In this document: one piece after another, positions 53,482 through 64,000 of the stretch
Layout of the letters: each line of letters begins with the position of its first letter
Position numbering within the stretch: position 1 is the first letter of the stretch
Assembly (NCBI GenBank): GCA_030248215.1
Contig: JASANG010004062.1
Coordinates: 124,001 to 188,000, forward strand
DNA: 64,000 nt
Direction: 5' to 3'
Source of the DNA: Enoplolaimus lenunculus
Taxonomy: Eukaryota > Nematoda > Enoplea > Enoplida > Thoracostomopsidae
The notes under the pieces: generated by a model
The model's database searches: none
The model's input: the letters and a program-made list of their open reading frames with translations, nothing else
What the model was told of the DNA's origin: nothing
Made by a program: the position numbers and the translations under genes

Positions 53482-54316
53482 TGTACACTTTTCTGCCGGA
53501 TTTGATTTTTATAAAAGATCTGTTCAGGATTAATATGTATATTATATTTCCTTAAAAAACGCTAATTTTTTACAGACAGCCAACATATAGCGCCAGGGTA
53601 GGATTGGCCAGCCGGCCTAAACCGGGCAAAATTCGCGAGGACCGAATGCTTGGTTACTGTAATTAATTTCAAAATGGTTACCGGTGGACGGTCTATATCA
53701 AAACAAAATATTAAGGCTGATTTTTAGTGCAAATTTTACCGTGTTAGGTACTGTTGCGTTTTGGGCACGTGCTCCGTACGCTAGCCTTAATCTATTTCAA
53801 ATTTGGACCTTGTAAAATATGCAAATTAGTCAAGTTTTTGTAGTATATTAATAAATAATTAAGGTTGTATAAAAACGTCTTATGATAATTATTTGATCAA
53901 AATAAAATTACAAGTCTAGCCGTAGACGAACAGCCTTGGCAAGGGAACAAAATTGTACCATGCAACTATTTAACCACGCCCTGTACAAAAACCTCAAAAG
54001 GCAGGTTTTGAACCCTAAAAACTGCCATACTGACTATGCCCTTGACCAAAGCATATTTTAAAACATAAGCTTAAACCGTAGCGTAAATGATAAATCTTGA
54101 ACTAAACCTAAATAAAAAATTAGTCTAAAGCCTAAGCTTAATTGCAGTCCGCCATAAAAACTAAGTTCCCTAAAAATGGGGCTCACAATTTTAGCTGATT
54201 TGATGTTTAGTATACAAGTTGCGTACTCTCACTGGACCGGAGCACATCTTATACGGTCAACTATCAAATTTGACATAGACTAATTTCTTTTGCGGTATTG
54301 AATGAATGCGTTCTAG
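53482..54316. other. Intergenic, nothing firm
   Basis: A decayed GGCC type 1 body lies at about 54054-54160. The rest is unrecognised. Confidence 0.4.
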
Positions 54317-54568
54317 AAAGTTCTGAAGAAACCAAAAAAAAAACAATTGTATAAGTTGTCAAACAAGCTGCCTGATTATGCTGTTCAAAAAATCTTTTCA
54401 TCCGCTTATAAAATTTTGTGTCAGATATCAGCAAACAACCGCATCAAGTTAATTAATTATGATTGGCTGAAGCTGACCGCAGGGGAAAAAACGTTATGGT
54501 TTAGCAACAACAACCCAGATTTTGAGATTCCAATGAAAGGTCAACACTTTCGTCTTGCTATAAACTAA
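54317..54568 (+). CDS. Candidate terminal exon, unknown protein
   Basis: Just after AATGCGTTCTAG, an 83-codon frame runs to TAA and includes KLSNKLPDYAVQKIFSSAY, LINYDWLKLTAGEKTLWFS and PDFEIPMKGQHFRLAIN. It is lysine-rich at the start and amphipathic later. AATAAA is at 54604-54609. Composition is protein-like, but no start codon, family or upstream exon could be assigned. Confidence 0.35.
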   Translation, partial: KVLKKPKKKQLYKLSNKLPDYAVQKIFSSAYKILCQISANNRIKLINYDWLKLTAGEKTLWFSNNNPDFEIPMKGQHFRLAIN

Positions 54569-54920
54569 GAATTTTGAAAATAAGCAAATTTGAAACTTCG
54601 CAAAATAAACACAAAATAATTATTTTCTTATTGTTTTGGATCGGGTTTTCCCATTTATGAAAATGACACATTAGCTTAGACTTAAAGTTTAACTTCACCT
54701 TCTGGACGTCATAGTTATTCAGGCTTTAGGCGTAAACAATATAATTTCAATATTTTTTATTTAAAACGTATGGAACTGTAATTTGAACAGGATATAGGTA
54801 CTCTGTAAACGCTTAAATTAACTCGATTTAAGCTTAAGCTTATCCAGCAGCATTAAACTAACTTTCTAGTAAACTAGCACACAAAACATGTCCTTTTGTT
54901 GGAGCCCATAGCAGCAAGGG

Positions 54921-55498
54921 AGGGGTCAACCCCTCTGAATGAATGCAGTGCCGGAGCCGACAGGGGTGGGGGCTTCCCCAAACTCTAGGATGGGGGTCCC
55001 AAACTGGCGAGCGAGAAGCAAGACGCATTTTGCAACATCTGCGGTTTTTGTTTTAATCTGTTAGGGTGGGAGCCCCTTTAGAGGTGGGGCCCTCAAAAAG
55101 GGGGGGGGTGGCTGCTGCGGCCGTGGGAAGAATGTTGGCTTCCTCAAAAAAGTTTCAAACTTGCTTGTAAATCATCGCAAAACCTATATGCCCATCCTAA
55201 AAATTTTGAGGGGTCAACCCCTCTGAATGAATGCAGTGCCGGAGCCGACAGGGGTGGGGGCTTCCCCAAACTCTAGGGTGGGGGGGTCCCAAACTGGCGA
55301 GCGAGAAGCAAGACGCATTTTGCAACATCTGCGGTTTTTGTTTTAATCTGTTAGGGTGGGAGCCCCTTTAGAGGTGGGGCCCTCAAAAAGGGGGGGGGGT
55401 GGCTGCTGCGGCCGTGGGAAGAATGTTGGCTTCCTCAAAAAAGTTTCAAACTTGCTTGTAAATCATCGCAAAACCTATATGCACATCCTAAAAATTTT
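54921..55498. repeat. 288-bp tandem duplication of nested GC-rich elements
   Basis: The unit starting AGGGGTCAACCCCTCTGAAT at 54921 recurs at 55209 and is almost identical, differing in G-run lengths and a couple of bases. It contains a GGCCGGAGCAGCC-type element placed inside a GTAGCC-type element. Confidence 0.92.
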
Positions 55499-55693
55499 CC
55501 AGCCCAGCCCTACCAAGGCAAGCTACCTACAGGCGTGCTTACGTTCAAAGCATCGCTATGTTCGTATATTGACATCAAATCAACGTCTAGCCACCCTCGC
55601 CACAATTATATGAAGTTTACCCCAAAAACTATTAAGGCTATTCATCACTTATTTTAATTGATATTTGATGCATACATAATGAGCTTTTTTCAT

Positions 55694-55745
55694 CAAATGT
55701 ATAGAACAGGGCTGGAACAGTAGTATAAGCATATATTCTTGGTAA
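55694..55745 (+). mobile_element. GGCC MITE type 1, left-end fragment
   Basis: AATGTATAGAACAGGGCTGG followed by AACAGTAGTATAAGCATAT. Confidence 0.6.
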
Positions 55746-55971
55746 GTCATGTGCCGTAATAAAGTATTTTTCATAGACAGGGAACGAAATAGTACAGACG
55801 GGTCAAGTAATAATTTTTCCAACTGAGAACTAGAAGGCATCATGAAGTCCATAACAAGGAGACTTATTCATTGGTTTAGCACCTTTATTCACATCTAAAA
55901 TCATGAATGTGACTTTAGTATCCAATCAAAGAGCCATGTTTAGGCAAAGGCTTAGTAAAAAAGTTAGCCTT

Positions 55972-56225
55972 CTCTGTAAATTCCGATTATCTGATTATTC
56001 AATTCAGAGAACGTATTAGTCATTTTTTGTTATTTCTGAATTAATAACAGACAAAATCAAAAGTCGCTCTGAGCCGATTTAAATCCGCGTGAATTGATTT
56101 ACTTAACTGACAATTATTGCAATCAATGCCAAAATTTGAGTTCTCAATGACCTAATTCAGAGTCAGACTTCTGAGCGGATTCAACTCATTCTGAGTTAAA
56201 ATCAAACTCACTAGAATTTACAGTG
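55972..56225. mobile_element. Palindromic MITE (CTCTGTAAATTC)
   Basis: TCTCTGTAAATTCCGATTAT at the left and ACTAGAATTTACAGTG at the right. Related to 47705-47855. Confidence 0.5.
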
Positions 56226-56933
56226 TTTCTGAAACGTAAAAATAAGTCCAAATGCTGGAGAATTCGTACAAAACCGTAACAATTCTGGTTCCTGCATAAT
56301 AATTTGCCACAGAACCGTAAAAATTCTTGGTTCCTCCATCTTTGAAGACAGGAACAGGTACCGGAACAAGAATTGAATCGTTTTTGAAAGAATTCCTGCC
56401 GGAACAGGAATTCCGGTTAAACTCTTATACAAAATTTTCACTATGATTCCAATTATGGGCACGGATGAGCATAAAGGATTCTAGAAAGAGAGGGATTGCG
56501 TTGGACGTTCTTGTGTTGCAAACTGAGAAAGTATCAATCTCAAAGATCCTAAGCAGAAAATGTCCAATGCGTCGGTTTCGAAGTCTTAGCCCAACCTGGC
56601 TACGGCCTTGGTTGTGAGAATTTTTTGGATGCCGCCATGGATCAACCGGTGCAAAATTGATAATAAAACGATAACTTGAATAAAGTAGCGTGAGAAAAAG
56701 AACATGAGCTGGCAACTAATTACACAAATCGTCTGACAAAAACGTTTTAGACAGTGATGATTTTGTCTTTTTAGTCTAGACTTTTAGCGTTGTTTATTAT
56801 TGATTTTTTAATTTTAATGACTCAATGTATGTATTTTTCATAAATTTAGGTAAACAAATATAAAAAATATATATTTTTATTATAAAAAAACCGAATATTA
56901 TCAGAAAATAAAACCTCACTTGACAATCAGTTG
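56226..56933. other. Intergenic, nothing firm
   Basis: 56330-56425 has GGAACAGG-type words related to the CCGGAA elements. No gene is seen. Confidence 0.35.
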
Positions 56934-57085
56934 CCGAATAGTGACGTCAAATAAGAGGTGGAGTAATAAAAATGCCACTTATTGTGAATTAGAAATAAGT
57001 AACAGTCTGTTACGGAATAAACAAGGCACATTTTGAAGAGACAAAATAAATATTAGCCACCCCTCTTATTCGGGTCAATGCAGTA
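56934..57085. mobile_element. Type 3 MITE, short internally deleted copy
   Basis: CCGAATAGTGACGTCAAATA at the left, TAACAGTCTGTTACGGAATA in the middle and CTTATTCGGGTCAATGCAGT at the right. Confidence 0.6.
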
Positions 57086-57439
57086 TTTATTTTCGTGTAC
57101 AGGAACAGGACACGGAGTGTGAACGGATACTCTCTAAAAGCTTAAACTAACTTGATTTAATATTAAGGTAATCCAGCAGTATTAAACTAACATTCTAGAT
57201 TAACTAAACTAACAGGTAGGTTTCCGCTTAGTCTCATGTAAAATCTTGTATATTTTAGTTTACACTAAAACTTAATGAACTCTTAAACACACCTAGTTTC
57301 TGGGCTGCACTTTTACATTAAACTAAAAATAGGTTTAGCATAAAGGCGCCCTAAACTTAAAAATATGTTAGTTTAAGTTAAACTTAAAATTCTAGTTTAT
57401 TTAGTCTGTCCAACCATTTAAGTTTTACTAAAACTAATC

Positions 57440-57492
57440 ATAAAAGTAGGTCTCAGGGGAAATAGAAAATATACATGTGAGAAAGCGTTAAG
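57440..57492 (+). mobile_element. TTAA-type MITE, right-end fragment
   Basis: AAAAGTAGGTCTCAGGGGAA through ACATGTGAGAAAGCGTTAA. It matches the end of the copy at 57525-57765. Confidence 0.7.
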
Positions 57493-57524
57493 CGTAAATT
57501 TTTCAGTTTACTATCTATAACCAC

Positions 57525-57765
57525 TACTCACTTGCGCAGTGTATATACGTTAAATGGTATATATCGCACCGTGTTTAACAATTGCAACTCGTATGCATAG
57601 TACTAAAGCACCACAAGACGTGAGAGCCCCCTCGGGCTCGAGAGTCAAGCTCCTATAGCTGAGTGCTGATGGTATACGCCTCCCACTCCAGTCACTGGAG
57701 TTCGAATCGTAGCATAAAAGTAGGTCTCAGGGGAAATAGAAAATATTCATGTGAGAAAGGGTTAA
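57525..57765 (+). mobile_element. TTAA-type MITE with A/B boxes, copy 5
   Basis: The left end is truncated; the right end is TTCATGTGAGAAAGGGTTAA. The forward strand reads TAGCTGAGTGCTGATGG (A box, one change) and GGAGTTCGAATCG (B box, one change). Confidence 0.85.
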
Positions 57766-58275
57766 GTTTATATTTGAGAGAGTATAGGAATAACACCACA
57801 AGGTTTGTCGTGCTGAAAATTTTGAAATAAATATTTTTCATCCCGGTATCATAAAATTGTGTTGTCTGCCTGAATGATTACAACAACTACGCGCAACTAA
57901 CAACGGTAATATGAGCTTACAAAATTAGCTGATTTTAAGCAATAAGTAATTTTACGTTTACGTAAACATTTGCTAAAAAACCCCGATAAAAAGTTGTAAA
58001 ATTTCAAAGCACAAAAATTAGTTTCTGACCGGTTGAAATCTTAGATCAACCGCCCCTGCTTTATTTGAAAATGTTTTTGGTTTAAAAAGCCTACGTGTTC
58101 ATAAATTTTTCTTTCAAATCATAATCCTCCGTGTGTTTATTAACTTACGCATTGTAAATTAAAATCTATTCTAAAATTTTCACACGGTGTGAAAATATTG
58201 TTAAGTGTGACTCGTAGGCTTAAACACATGCTTCTGGCTACGGGCCTTATCGAAAACATTCTACACACGCCATTT
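57766..58275. other. Intergenic, nothing recognised
   Basis: AT-rich; a short GGCTACGGGCC motif at about 58240 is a GTAGCC-element remnant. Confidence 0.35.
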
Positions 58276-58455
58276 GCGCTATATATAAATATCAGTGGCG
58301 GAACGTTTTTCTGTGGTTCTGCAATAGAGTAGGTTTTAGACAAATTTATTTTTTGCAACGGCTTAGGCTTAGGCATAAAGCTCATTATGTCGAGGCTTAA
58401 TATTATACTTAAGAATATGCTTATACTACTATTCCGCCCCTGTTCTGTAGACTGG
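58276..58455 (-). mobile_element. GGCC MITE type 1
   Basis: It runs from AATATCAGTGGCGGAACGTT to CCCCTGTTCTGTAGACTGGC. Confidence 0.75.
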
Positions 58456-58569
58456 CGTGCTATTTAACCTATTTAACCAGCACCACTAAATGGTACTACA
58501 TGGTAACGAAATTTAATTAGGCTTTTTAAAAATAGAGTATAAAACGAAACCTGCGTTTTATACACGGTT

Positions 58570-58763
58570 TGGCCAATGTTACTTTTCGGGGCGCAACAGT
58601 AGATTCAGCGTATTCCTAAGCCAAACCCTAAACCTACGCGTTGTAAAAGAGTGTTCCTAAGCCTAAGCCTAAGCGTAAGCCTAAGCCAAAAATGCACTCT
58701 AAAATCTAAACCTACTCTTTTATAGACCCACCGGAAACTGGACGCCCTTAAAAGTAATATGGG
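58570..58763 (+). mobile_element. GGCC MITE type 2
   Basis: The ends are GGCCAATGTTACTTTTCGGG and CTTAAAAGTAATATGGGCC. The flanks CACGGTTT and GAGGGTTT agree at six of eight. Confidence 0.85.
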
Positions 58764-59167
58764 CCGAGGGTTTATTATTTTTTTGACGTAAATGCATTGA
58801 TTTACATTTTGGCAGCGAAATATAAATCTGGCCAACGAATAAATGCTGGGTACAGCGTGGTAGCATTCTCTCAAATGACTCTCTACCTCGCTAAATAGAT
58901 TTTTTCAAACGGGCGCAGACGAATGCAGTGGCGTCGGACGCAAATGAAAATTGCCAGGCAACGCGATGCTGCGCAACGTAGTGACCACCACTGTGAGCCG
59001 GGGAGGGATCCTGGTTGTGTTGAACCCACAATGTGATGTGTTGTTCTCGACCAAAAGCGTGATTGGGAAACTTCTAGTGATAGGATGTGCCGGTTAGTTC
59101 GCGTATCCATAGGACTTGAGATTTAGTTACCCTGCTAATTCTGGCACCAAGTTATAGTTCAAAGGGC

Positions 59168-59362
59168 GAATGTATAGAACAGGGCCGGAACAGTAGTATA
59201 AGCATATTCCTATGCCTAAGGCTAAGTCTACGCCTAAGCGTAACGATGAGCCTATTCCTAAGCATAAGCCTAAGCAAAAAAAGTTAGTCTAAAGCTTTAA
59301 GCAGACTCTATTACAGCCCCGCCGAAAAAACGATCCGGCCCTGTTCTATACATCGGACCAAG
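59168..59362 (+). mobile_element. GGCC MITE type 1
   Basis: It runs from AATGTATAGAACAGGGCCGG to CGGCCCTGTTCTATACAT. The terminal inverted repeat is nearly perfect over 18 bases. Confidence 0.85.
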
Positions 59363-59594
59363 TTGTTCATATGATCATTTGCCGTGCTAAAATGTAATGT
59401 AGGTTTTAAGTTTGCCTATAAGAGTCAAACAAGTCAGTAGATGCTAATATAACTTTGGTACAAAATAATGGAAAATTTTTAATGATGTCGTTTCGTTCCT
59501 TTTCGGAAACAACTATTCAACTGGTGTAGGGAAAGTAAAAATATTCCATTGTAAATCGGAATATCATAAAGTATTGTGTGTATTGACGTTTCGG

Positions 59595-59810
59595 CCCATG
59601 TATAGAATATGGCCGGAACGTTTTCCTGCCGGGCTGTAATAGTGTCAGGTTAAGGTTTAGACTAACTTTTTTGCTTAGGCTTAGGCTAAGGCATAAGCTC
59701 ATCCTTACACTTAGGTTTTGGTTTAATGTTAGGCTTACGCTTAGGTTTAAGCTTAGGCTTAGGCTTAGGAATATGCTTATACCACTGTTCCGACCGTGTT
59801 CTGTACATGG
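59595..59810 (-). mobile_element. GGCC MITE type 1
   Basis: The ends are GGCCCATGTATAGAATATGG and CGTGTTCTGTACATGGG. The flanks GACGTTTC and GACGTTGC match at seven of eight. Confidence 0.85.
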
Positions 59811-60204
59811 GAAGACGTTGCTGTAACGCAAAAATTGATGTTATACAAACAAATTAAGCTGATTAAAAACCTTATTGTATTTTTGGTAAAATTCAACTTT
59901 TTTTCTTGTAATTGAAACGTTCAGGGGCGTATTCAGGAGCTCTGGATATGTGCGTATATTCCCACCGTAAAGTTCTAGAAAGACTTGAAAAAAGACACTT
60001 TTATAGGCTGTAGAATAGCATGTAGGTATCAAAAAAATTTTCTTGCTTGCTTTGCTCGCTTGCAAAACGCTTTTAAACGTGGTTATCTGTATGCCGAAAT
60101 GAAATTCCGACTGCAAATATGCCACATATTCATTAGGTTTAGAACCCCGGTTCCAAGCCAGTTCGGGTTTTCTAAAAGTTAGACTGGTTTGAACAATAAA
60201 TAAT

Positions 60205-60300
60205 CAACTGATATATAAATATATATAATATATTATACATATTATATATTTATATATTATATTTATATATTATATATTTATATGAATATATAATATATTT
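60205..60300. repeat. AT-rich simple repeat
   Basis: Interrupted ATATATAA/TATATTTA words. Confidence 0.8.
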
Positions 60301-60307
60301 AAACACA

Positions 60308-60480
60308 CACACATGCAGGACTGTATCCCCAACATTAAAATTTGGTAGGGTTGTGCGTTTATCATATTGCAATTTTTGTTGTAATTGAGCGCGTTCAATG
60401 TTTACGCGTGCTTTGGACTGTATGTCTGCCATGGCCATACCCAAATTATGCATATAATGTTTTGGGTCTGGAAAGATGCG
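60308..60480 (-). mobile_element. LTR-retrotransposon integrase C-terminal fossil
   Basis: The minus strand encodes NIERAQLQQKLQYDKR followed by FNVGDTVL. This pattern (basic helix, YDKR, then VGDxV) is typical of the C-terminal part of integrases of Ty3/gypsy-like elements. Only this short piece is present and the element is broken. I see no LTR pair. Confidence 0.6.
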
Positions 60481-60505
60481 TTGTGTGGATTTCAGGACAA
60501 TATCC

Positions 60506-60574
60506 GATCTCAGTCGGTAGAGCATGGGACTCTTAATCCCAGGGTCGTGGGTTCGAGCGCCACGTTGGGCGCCA
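60506..60574 (+). pseudogene. tRNA-Lys(CTT)-like sequence lacking the 5' acceptor strand
   Basis: TCAGTCGGTAGAGCATG (A-box region), a CTCTTAA anticodon loop in a GGGA/TCCC stem, GTGGGTTCGAGCGCCAC (T arm) and a terminal GTTGGGC G CCA fit tRNA-Lys. The seven bases 5' of the D arm cannot pair with GTTGGGC. The 3' CCA is written in the DNA, which suggests a reverse-transcribed tRNA or a primer-derived copy attached to the adjacent retroelement fossil. Confidence 0.65.
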
Positions 60575-60867
60575 AATGTGGAGGATGCCGAAATTGTTAG
60601 GAATTTTAAACTCGTTGGCAATTATTGGATCAAATGCAGCGGAATTAACTTGAGTCGTTCATAAATTTCAATTCGATTAACAATTGATAAAGAAACACAA
60701 ATTTATTAACTGAGCTGGTTTTTATATATCTTTTCAAATCATTTTATAGACAATTTCATTTGTTTTTTTATTATTCCACCGAAGAATTACGTCCTTTCAA
60801 TCAAAACGTTTTAAAAGTATATTTCAACTTCAAATTTTATATTTAATTCTGGTCTAGAATGCATCAT

Positions 60868-60868
<1 letters not shown>

Positions 60869-60932
<64 letters not shown>

Positions 60933-60934
60933 AC

Positions 60935-60987
<53 letters not shown>

Positions 60988-60989
60988 TA
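60869..60989. repeat. Long AT dinucleotide microsatellite
   Basis: About 30 AT repeats, a short AAACACACAA interruption, then about 15 more. Confidence 0.97.
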
Positions 60990-61192
60990 TTCCATCACAC
61001 AGGAGCACACAGGATAAAAATAGAGACCTTTGCCCATATTCTCAACGGTGTCTAGCATTTATTACCCCATTCTGTTATATCCCATAGCTTAAAATTAATG
61101 AATATCGAGAGTGAAAATTTCAATATATTCATGCACCGAAAATCTCCGACTGTTTTTGCGTAAATGTTCGCGACAGCAGCTCTGACGACTCT

Positions 61193-61350
61193 CCTGTAGC
61201 CAGCTCAAGGAGTCTAAAAACGTTGCAGGAGGGCCATACAAGAGTTTTCGTTCACATACAAGCAAGGTTAAAAAATTTTCTGAGGGGCAATTTTTTAGAG
61301 GGGAGCTGTCAGTTCTCCTGCTCCCCCCTTTGGCCGTGGACCCGCCTGAC
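61193..61350 (+). mobile_element. GTAGCC-type MITE
   Basis: CCTGTAGCCAGCTCAAGGAG, CACATACAAGCAAGGTTAAA, then CCCTTTGGCCGTGGACCCG. Confidence 0.6.
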
Positions 61351-61775
61351 AGCTTGCTTGTTTGAGCAAATTCTTAATACTGGTTGGACTATTGGTATTA
61401 TATAAAGATTTGAAAATACAACTATGCTTATAAAAAGCTGAGCTTTCACGGTCTGAGGTTTAATTCTAGCCAGACGTAGTATGTCATATGCTTGTCTGCA
61501 AATGTCATACTTTATTAAATTGTCTTACGTTAAAAGCATTCAAAAAAATTGTAGCTTAAAATCAAAACGAATTCGAAAAAATTGTAGCTTAAAATCAAAG
61601 CCTTGCGTTCGTCTAATGACAAGCTGTGACGGTCTAAGAGCAGAATTTCACAATCAAGATATATAGCGCGCATTAGTAGATATTCTAACGTCTTGTTGCA
61701 AATTTAAATCCAGCGAAATGTGAGCTACGAAATTAGCAAATTTTTCCGTTTGATTTGTCGTACTCGCAAGAGCAG
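61351..61775. other. Intergenic, nothing firm
   Basis: A short tandem pair AAAAATTGTAGCTTAAAATC occurs at about 61545 and 61577. No gene is seen. Confidence 0.35.
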
Positions 61776-61905
61776 AGCGGGCCCGTGGCATAGGGGGCCG
61801 GGGGGGATCGGCCTACTCTATGGAAACATTTCTCTAGCCCCTTAGAAAGTTTTCAACCTAAAGTCATCGAAAATCTTTGTATGCCCGTCCTGCAATGGAG
61901 TTTCT
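61776..61905 (-). mobile_element. GTAGCC-type MITE, decayed
   Basis: GGGCCCGTGGCATAGGGGGC opens it; AAAGTCATCGAAAATCTTTG and ATGCCCGTCCTGC follow. Confidence 0.5.
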
Positions 61906-62137
61906 AGTAAAGGCCTGTGCTAGAATTCGAACTCCAGTGACTGGAGTGGGAGGCGTATTCCATCACCACTCAGCTATAGGAGCTTGACGCTCGAGCCCGA
62001 GGGGGCTCTCACGTCTTGTGGTGATTTAGTACTATGTACACGTGTTGCAATTGTTAAACACGGTGCGATATATATTATATAACGTATATACACTGCGCTT
62101 AGTTGCCTATAGGCAACTCAATGTGAGAAGGGGTTAA
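61905..62137 (-). mobile_element. TTAA-type MITE with A/B boxes, copy 6
   Basis: One end is truncated at the adjoining element. The other is CAATGTGAGAAGGGGTTAA. The reverse strand has TAGCTGAGTGG and GGAGTTCGAATTC. Confidence 0.85.
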
Positions 62138-62547
62138 GATCCAAAGCGGGAGCGGTTCACTAAATTTGAAAAGCTATTACTAACTGGTGATATTGGCTTC
62201 ATGCAGTTTAAAATACGGCGTCTATGTATAGTCAATTTTAAAATTGTATTAGGATTTGGAAAAAATTCCAAACTTAACACATAAATCAGATAAAATAAAT
62301 TTTAAGAAAACTTTATAACATTAATACTACAGTTCAATTTATGTGTTTCAAAATCTACTTGTACGCTGTCGTTATTTGATTTCCTATTATTGAACGTATG
62401 CTTACAAAAGAAATGCGGCAAATGGATGGGTTTGGTTTCAAAAAGGATGCTTAATATCCTGGCTTTTGTCAACTGGGTATTGACAAATGGTTACAAACGA
62501 TTCATTATGGCAGTACATCCACCAACTAAGTTTACCCATAGTATCGG

Positions 62548-62735
62548 CAGTAACTGGCTCGTAGCCAGCCCACCTTGAAAGTCAGGGCTAAAAAAATTTT
62601 CAGGAGGTGCATACAAAGTTTTTCGACGACTTACAAGCAAGGTTGAAAATTTACTGGCGGGCAAACAAAAATGGTTTCAAAGAGACCTTAGCGCCTCTCA
62701 CCTGGCCCCTCGCTGGCTACGCGTCCGGAAAGCAA
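62548..62735 (+). mobile_element. GTAGCC-type MITE
   Basis: GGCTCGTAGCCAGCCCACCT at the left, GACGACTTACAAGCAAGGTT in the middle, CCCCTCGCTGGCTACGCGTC at the right. Confidence 0.65.
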
Positions 62736-63122
62736 ACGCCTACTGCCGGTATGCCAGCACGGCCTGGCACCAAACCAAGCCAGTTTAATAATCCGATCAA
62801 AATATAAATTTCATTTTTTATTAATTGAAAGCCATATAATATTGTGCGATAATTTTTAATATCTGAATAGTGGTTATTTGTTTGCTTCTGCGCAATGACT
62901 GTAATACAAATTGGCTTAATAGCTTCTCCTAGGCGACACGCCCATAGATCAACATGCAAGGGTTGGGTCAAAACTAATTTACGAGGGGCTTGTTGTTGTT
63001 AATTTTACAAAACCGTATATCGAAAGCACCATCATCTCTAGTGGGTCCAAATATTTGTGGACCGGTTGAGCAGCCCTGGCCTCCGTACGGCTGCGGACCT
63101 GCTAGTTTACCAACTGCGCACA
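62736..63122. other. Intergenic, nothing firm
   Basis: GGCCTCCGTACGGCTGCGGA at about 63079 is a GC-rich element remnant. The rest is unrecognised. Confidence 0.35.
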
Positions 63123-63335
63123 TATTCTCAAATGCATAGAGCAACTATCACTAGTTAGTAATTGGTTTTCAAACTCACTAACTATTGCAGTTGTTTAACT
63201 CAAAATTGGTACAGAAATAGTGCAAATCATACACGAAGAATGTGCTGAATTGTGAGCTTCAGCGTTCGCTAGTTCAAAAGCTACAAGACCTATTATCACC
63301 AACTGGTGATATGTGCTACACACATTTGAGAATAC
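63123..63335. mobile_element. ATTCTCAAATG inverted-repeat element
   Basis: TATTCTCAAATGCATAGAGC with CAACTATCACTAGTTAG at the left is answered at the right by CACATTTGAGAATA and AACTGGTGATATGTGC. Fragments are at 20-125, 37305-37345 and 41819-41850. Confidence 0.65.
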
Positions 63336-64000
63336 GGGCCCTGATTATAATTAAACAGGTTTTGTGCTAAAATTGAAAAAATACTGTAAGTCAATTACAC
63401 GTCGATCTCAATTATTAATAAGTTTACACTGGAATTTGGACTTGAAATTCGCATAAAACTGACTATTTTCTTTGTAAAAATCTGCCAAAAAATTACATAA
63501 ATTTAATTCTGCAATTTTGCTCAAGATCTGATGGTTATATTAATAATTAATTTTGTTTTTGCAGCTGCAATATATAGACGTAGCTATTAACAATGGCTGG
63601 GTTTCAGAAATCTTACTTAAGCGTTTACTTAAGTTATACTTAACTACTTACTTGACAGTGGGAAATTGAAATTTCGTTTTTGAAAAAACAAAATTTCAAT
63701 TTCCCACTGCTGTATATAAAATGTTTCAATTTTCCACTTGCCAGCGTTTTAGAAATTCAATTTCTTTTTGCCCTCGGTTTCCAAAACAGTATTGGGAAAA
63801 GACATCGCCATTTTCCACATACTGTGCGCAACTAAAAGTGGATGACCTATTAAATTATCGAGCAAAACCAAATAAACTCCAAAAGTCAGCCATTGCCGTA
63901 ACAGGAAAAATAGGTTTGCTTTATATTAAGTACGCACAATGACACTACAATTTTAATTACATCAAGATTAGTATGTTTGAACGGATATTATGTAATTCGT
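63336..64000. other. Right edge of window, nothing firm
   Basis: AATTTCGTTTTTGAAAAAAC with its reverse complement forms a small hairpin near 63669-63705. No gene is recognised. Confidence 0.35.

Noticed and set aside
58883-59110. 75-codon frame in locally GC-richer DNA
   Set aside because: It may be unique sequence, but no start, splice signals or family could be recognised on either strand.
60811-61058. Open frames of alternating Tyr-Ile
   Set aside because: Translation of an AT dinucleotide microsatellite.

Overview
This is AT-rich eukaryotic DNA with spliced genes of an invertebrate animal. A tunicate is my best guess (short-to-medium introns, very many short terminal-inverted-repeat elements, a chordate-like gene set), but nothing in the window proves it. 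Four host genes are supported at exon level. (1) The last two exons of a PC-esterase (PCED1/FAM113-like) gene lie at 580-1099 on +. (2, 3) Two complete, tandem, same-strand GH29 alpha-L-fucosidase genes follow, copy A at 5179-12973 and copy B at 16862-24440. Each has seven exons. Exons 2-6 have identical lengths and all intron phases match, so they are a segmental duplicate pair. (4) A two-exon rhodopsin-class peptide GPCR of the neuromedin U/pyrokinin/CAPA type runs on - from 43427 to 40276. Three weaker candidate exons (36929-37333 -, 39911-40075 +, 54317-54568 +) are listed with low confidence.

Most of the rest is repeats. The commonest are two related MITE types with GGCC termini, perfect or near-perfect 8-bp target duplications and internal TTAGGC-hexamer arrays. 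Others are a CAGGG-ended hAT-type MITE built on CCGGAA hexamers, a larger MITE ending in TACTGTAGTGACCCGAATAA, a fully palindromic element ending in CACTGCAAAAAATGGTGAGT, GC-rich CCGTCCGTCACC palindromes, GTAGCC-ended elements, long fold-back elements, and a TTAA-flanked element of about 270 bp that carries tRNA-like A and B boxes. Several elements sit inside others, which gives a relative insertion order.

Tandem repeats include a nine-copy 70-bp minisatellite that repeats the end of a GTAGCC element (37611-38240), an 11-copy ~37-bp minisatellite in the GPCR intron, a 9/18-bp TGTCCC array, and a recent 288-bp tandem duplication. One small LTR-retrotransposon integrase fossil abuts a tRNA-Lys-like sequence near 60.5 kb.

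The most biological interest lies in the fucosidase pair. Copy A has lost one of two adjacent conserved active-site histidines, has an unusual segment in exon 2, and uses a GC-AG intron, while exon 5 of the two copies looks homogenised. The GPCR has greatly enlarged second intracellular and second extracellular loops. The TTAA element with an internal Pol III-type promoter is the best candidate for something undescribed. The 24.5-39.9 kb and 43.5-64 kb stretches are mostly repeats and unrecognised AT-rich DNA.
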